Source of the DNA: Armatimonadota bacterium
GTDB taxonomy: Bacteria; Sysuimicrobiota; Sysuimicrobiia; Sysuimicrobiales; JACQTN01
Reading direction: 5' to 3'
Assembly: GCA_016210785.1 (NCBI GenBank)
Contig: JACQTN010000468.1
Span: 1 to 6,732 of the forward strand
DNA length: 6,732 nucleotides
The position numbers were made by a program, and so were the translations under genes. Numbering within the stretch: the stretch's first letter is position 1; the number at the start of each line of letters is the position of its first letter. Shown in pieces: positions 4,814 through 6,732 of the stretch. The notes below the pieces were generated by a model, which worked only from the letters and a program-made list of their open reading frames with translations, had not been told where the DNA came from and did not search any database.

Positions 4814-6732
4814 ATGTCACGGATCATCGCCACCGCCGCCATCAGGGGAGCGCACAAGTACGTGGACGAGGCCGAGGCCAAACTCGCCGCGGTGATCGAG
4901 GCCAAAGGCGCCGGCCACCGCCTGGAGTTCCCCAACACCGCCTTCTATTTGCCCCTCATCCTGGCGCTGACCGGCCTCAAGGTCAAGACGCTGGAGGAGG
5001 CCCGGGAGCCGCTGCGGATCGCCCGCTCGCTGCTGCCGCCCATTCCCACCGAGCGGTTGTGGCTTCCGTATCTCGGCGACGCCCTCGATGCGGGCGTCGC
5101 CACCCTGATCGCTGAAGAGATCATCGAGGTCCTGCGCTACGCCAACGGCGCCCCGCACAACGGGATCTATCTCGGCTTCACCGACGACGCCATCCTGCGC
5201 ACGCAGGGGATCAAGCTGGTGGACGGGCGGATGCCGGGGTTCGCCGCCTGCGTCGGTGCCATGCCCACCACCGAGGCCGCGGTCCGGCTGGCCCGCGAGC
5301 TGCAGGAGCGGAACATCCTGGTGTTCCTGGCCAGCCACACCAACGGCCACAGCATGGCGGAGCAACTGGCGGAGGCCGGGGTGGAAATGAGCTGGGACAC
5401 CTATCTGGTGCCGTACGGCAAGGAGACCAGCGCGGCGGTGCTCGCGCTCAACTTTGCCGCCCGGGCGGCCATGACCTTCGGCGGGCTCGCCCCGGGCGAT
5501 ATGGCCAAAGCGCGGCAGATCCTCCTCTATAACAAGGAGCGGGTCTTCGCCTTCGTGCTGGCCCTGGGGGAGGTCGACGACGAGAAGTACGCCACGGCGG
5601 CGGGCGCTATCAACTTCGGCTTCCCGGTCATCGCCGACACGGACATCCCACAGATTCTCCCCACCGGGATCTGCACCTACGAGCACGTGGTCAGCAATGT
5701 ATCCCACGAGCAGCTGGTGGCCAAGGCCATCGAGGTCCGTGGTCTCAAGCTCAAGATCACCAAGATCCCCATCCCCGTCTCCTACAGCGCGGCATTCGAG
5801 GGCGAGCGGGTGCGCAAGGAACAGCTCCAGGTGGAGTTCGGCCGGCAGATCTCCCCCGCCTTCGAGTTCCTCCGCGGCCGCGAGCTGCCCGAGGTGGAGG
5901 ACGGCCGCGTCGAGGTGATCGGCCCGGACCTGGATAGCGCCGAGGTGGGCGGCGTGATGCCGCTCGGCATTCTCATCGACGTGGCCGGCCGCAAGCTCCA
6001 GAAGGACTTCGAGCCCATCCTGGAGCGCCAGGTCCACCGGTTCATCAACGGCGCCATGGGCGTGATGCACATCGGGCAGCGGGACATGCCGTGGATCCGG
6101 ATCAGCAAGGACTGCTACAACGCCGGGTTCCGGCTGCGGCACTTCGGAGACATCCTCCACGCCAAGTTCCACGAAGAGTACCCCGCGCTGGTGGACAAGG
6201 TGGCGGTCACCATCTACTCGGTGCCCGACCAGATCACCCGCATCATCGAGGACGCCCGCAAAATCTGGGACGAGCGCGACGCGCGCGTGGCCGGCATGAC
6301 CGACGAGACCGTGGACGTCTACTACTCGTGCACGCTCTGCCAGTCCTACGCGCCCAACCACGTCTGCATCATCACGCCCGAACGGCTGGGGCTGTGCGGA
6401 GCCTACAACTGGCTGGACGGGAAGGCCAGCTACGAGATCAACCCGGCCGGGCCCAACCAGCCCGTGGAGAAGGGCACCTGCGTGGATCCGGTGCTGGGTG
6501 TGTACGATGGCATCAACCAGTTCGTCTACGCCAGGAGCAACAAGACCGTGGAGCAGGTCAGCCTCTACTCCATGATCAACTCGCCCATGACCTCGTGCGG
6601 ATGCTTTGAGTGCATTCTGGCCATGGTGCCGGAGGCGAACGGGTTCATGATCGTGAACCGCGAGTTCACCGGCATGACGCCCTGCGGGATGAAGTTCTCG
6701 ACACTGGCCGGTTCGGTCGGCGGCGGGACCCA
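4814..6732 (+). CDS. acsB: Acetyl-CoA synthase, bacterial type (AcsB), 3' end cut by the window
   Basis: 639 codons are visible and no stop is reached; Moorella AcsB has about 729 residues, so some 90 are missing at the right edge. The enzyme joins CO, a methyl group from the corrinoid iron-sulfur protein, and CoA into acetyl-CoA. The bacterial N-terminal domain (about 1-310), which docks on CODH and carries the CO tunnel, is present; archaeal CdhC lacks it. The A-cluster ligands fall at exactly the Moorella numbers: Cys506, Cys509, Cys518 and Cys528 for the [4Fe-4S] cluster, and the Cys595-Gly596-Cys597 motif that holds the distal Ni, with Cys509, Cys595 and Cys597 bridging to the proximal Ni. 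Trp427, near the active site in Moorella, is also kept. Residue 512 is Tyr; I recall Phe there in Moorella. The ending STLAGSVGGGT is typical of the family. It is the third gene of the cooC-cooS-acsB run, and acsC, acsD or acsE would be expected next. Confidence 0.96.
   Translation, partial: MSRIIATAAIRGAHKYVDEAEAKLAAVIEAKGAGHRLEFPNTAFYLPLILALTGLKVKTLEEAREPLRIARSLLPPIPTERLWLPYLGDALDAGVATLIAEEIIEVLRYANGAPHNGIYLGFTDDAILRTQGIKLVDGRMPGFAACVGAMPTTEAAVRLARELQERNILVFLASHTNGHSMAEQLAEAGVEMSWDTYLVPYGKETSAAVLALNFAARAAMTFGGLAPGDMAKARQILLYNKERVFAFVLALGEVDDEKYATAAGAINFGFPVIADTDIPQILPTGICTYEHVVSNVSHEQLVAKAIEVRGLKLKITKIPIPVSYSAAFEGERVRKEQLQVEFGRQISPAFEFLRGRELPEVEDGRVEVIGPDLDSAEVGGVMPLGILIDVAGRKLQKDFEPILERQVHRFINGAMGVMHIGQRDMPWIRISKDCYNAGFRLRHFGDILHAKFHEEYPALVDKVAVTIYSVPDQITRIIEDARKIWDERDARVAGMTDETVDVYYSCTLCQSYAPNHVCIITPERLGLCGAYNWLDGKASYEINPAGPNQPVEKGTCVDPVLGVYDGINQFVYARSNKTVEQVSLYSMINSPMTSCGCFECILAMVPEANGFMIVNREFTGMTPCGMKFSTLAGSVGGGT

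Noticed and set aside
2644..4938. Very long open frame (764 codons) on the minus strand opposite cooS
   Set aside because: It runs antisense to an unmistakable CODH and reads as His/Gly/Asp-rich text with no family resemblance. Such frames arise in GC-rich genes because stops are rare in the complement.
4817..6361. 514-codon open frame on the minus strand opposite acsB
   Set aside because: Same explanation: it lies wholly within a well-supported ACS gene and its translation has no recognisable motif.
1..6732. tRNA, rRNA, CRISPR array, insertion sequence or attachment-site repeats
   Set aside because: No tRNA-like cloverleaf text, spaced direct repeats, transposase-like frame or terminal inverted repeats with flanking duplication were seen.

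Overview
The window is high-GC bacterial DNA (roughly two-thirds G+C by eye). It ends in the front part of a Wood-Ljungdahl (reductive acetyl-CoA) gene cluster: cooC (2054-2824), cooS/acsA (2821-4755) and acsB (4814 to the window edge, 3' end cut off). The ACS has the long bacterial-type N-terminal part that archaeal CdhC lacks, so the host is a bacterium with an anaerobic carbonyl-branch enzyme. The phylum cannot be fixed from this sequence. High-GC lineages with bacterial-type ACS, such as GC-rich Bacillota-like, Chloroflexota-like or deep-branching sediment and thermal phyla, are all possible.

Left part (1-1621): three small plus-strand genes in loose array. They are a DUF6448-like protein (71-553) whose usual N-terminus seems to be missing, a cysteine-free carboxymuconolactone decarboxylase/AhpD-fold protein (678-1013), and an OsmC/Ohr-type protein (1190-1621) with both thiol cysteines. 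The OsmC-type protein is a likely peroxide-stress gene. The gaps of 124 and 176 bp hold no gene I can support.

Junction (1622-2053): 432 bp without an intact gene. On the minus strand, starting 4 bp after the OsmC stop, lies the C-terminal tail of a LivF-type branched-chain amino-acid ABC transporter ATPase. Its body (Walker B, signature and Walker A regions) is absent, so it is a gene remnant. The rest is probably the upstream regulatory region of the CODH/ACS operon. It carries a cluster of perfect inverted repeats (1844-1893), two of which overlap and exclude each other, and a further related repeat at 1997-2008.

Right part (2054-6732): CooC is a nickel-chaperone ATPase that helps mature the Ni centre of CODH. 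CooS reduces CO2 to CO at its [Ni-Fe-S] C-cluster. AcsB condenses that CO with a methyl group from the corrinoid protein and with CoA at its [4Fe-4S]-Ni-Ni A-cluster, making acetyl-CoA. cooC and cooS overlap by 4 bp and acsB follows after 58 bp with a strong ribosome binding site, so the three are probably one operon. The corrinoid protein and methyltransferase genes (acsC, acsD, acsE) would be expected beyond the right edge. All metal-ligand residues visible in CooS and AcsB are intact, so the module should be functional. The protein details that differ from the textbook enzymes are a Ser at the third position of the CooS histidine proton relay and a Tyr next to the ACS A-cluster. I found no evidence for an entirely new system; the core is a known pathway in an unusual junction.
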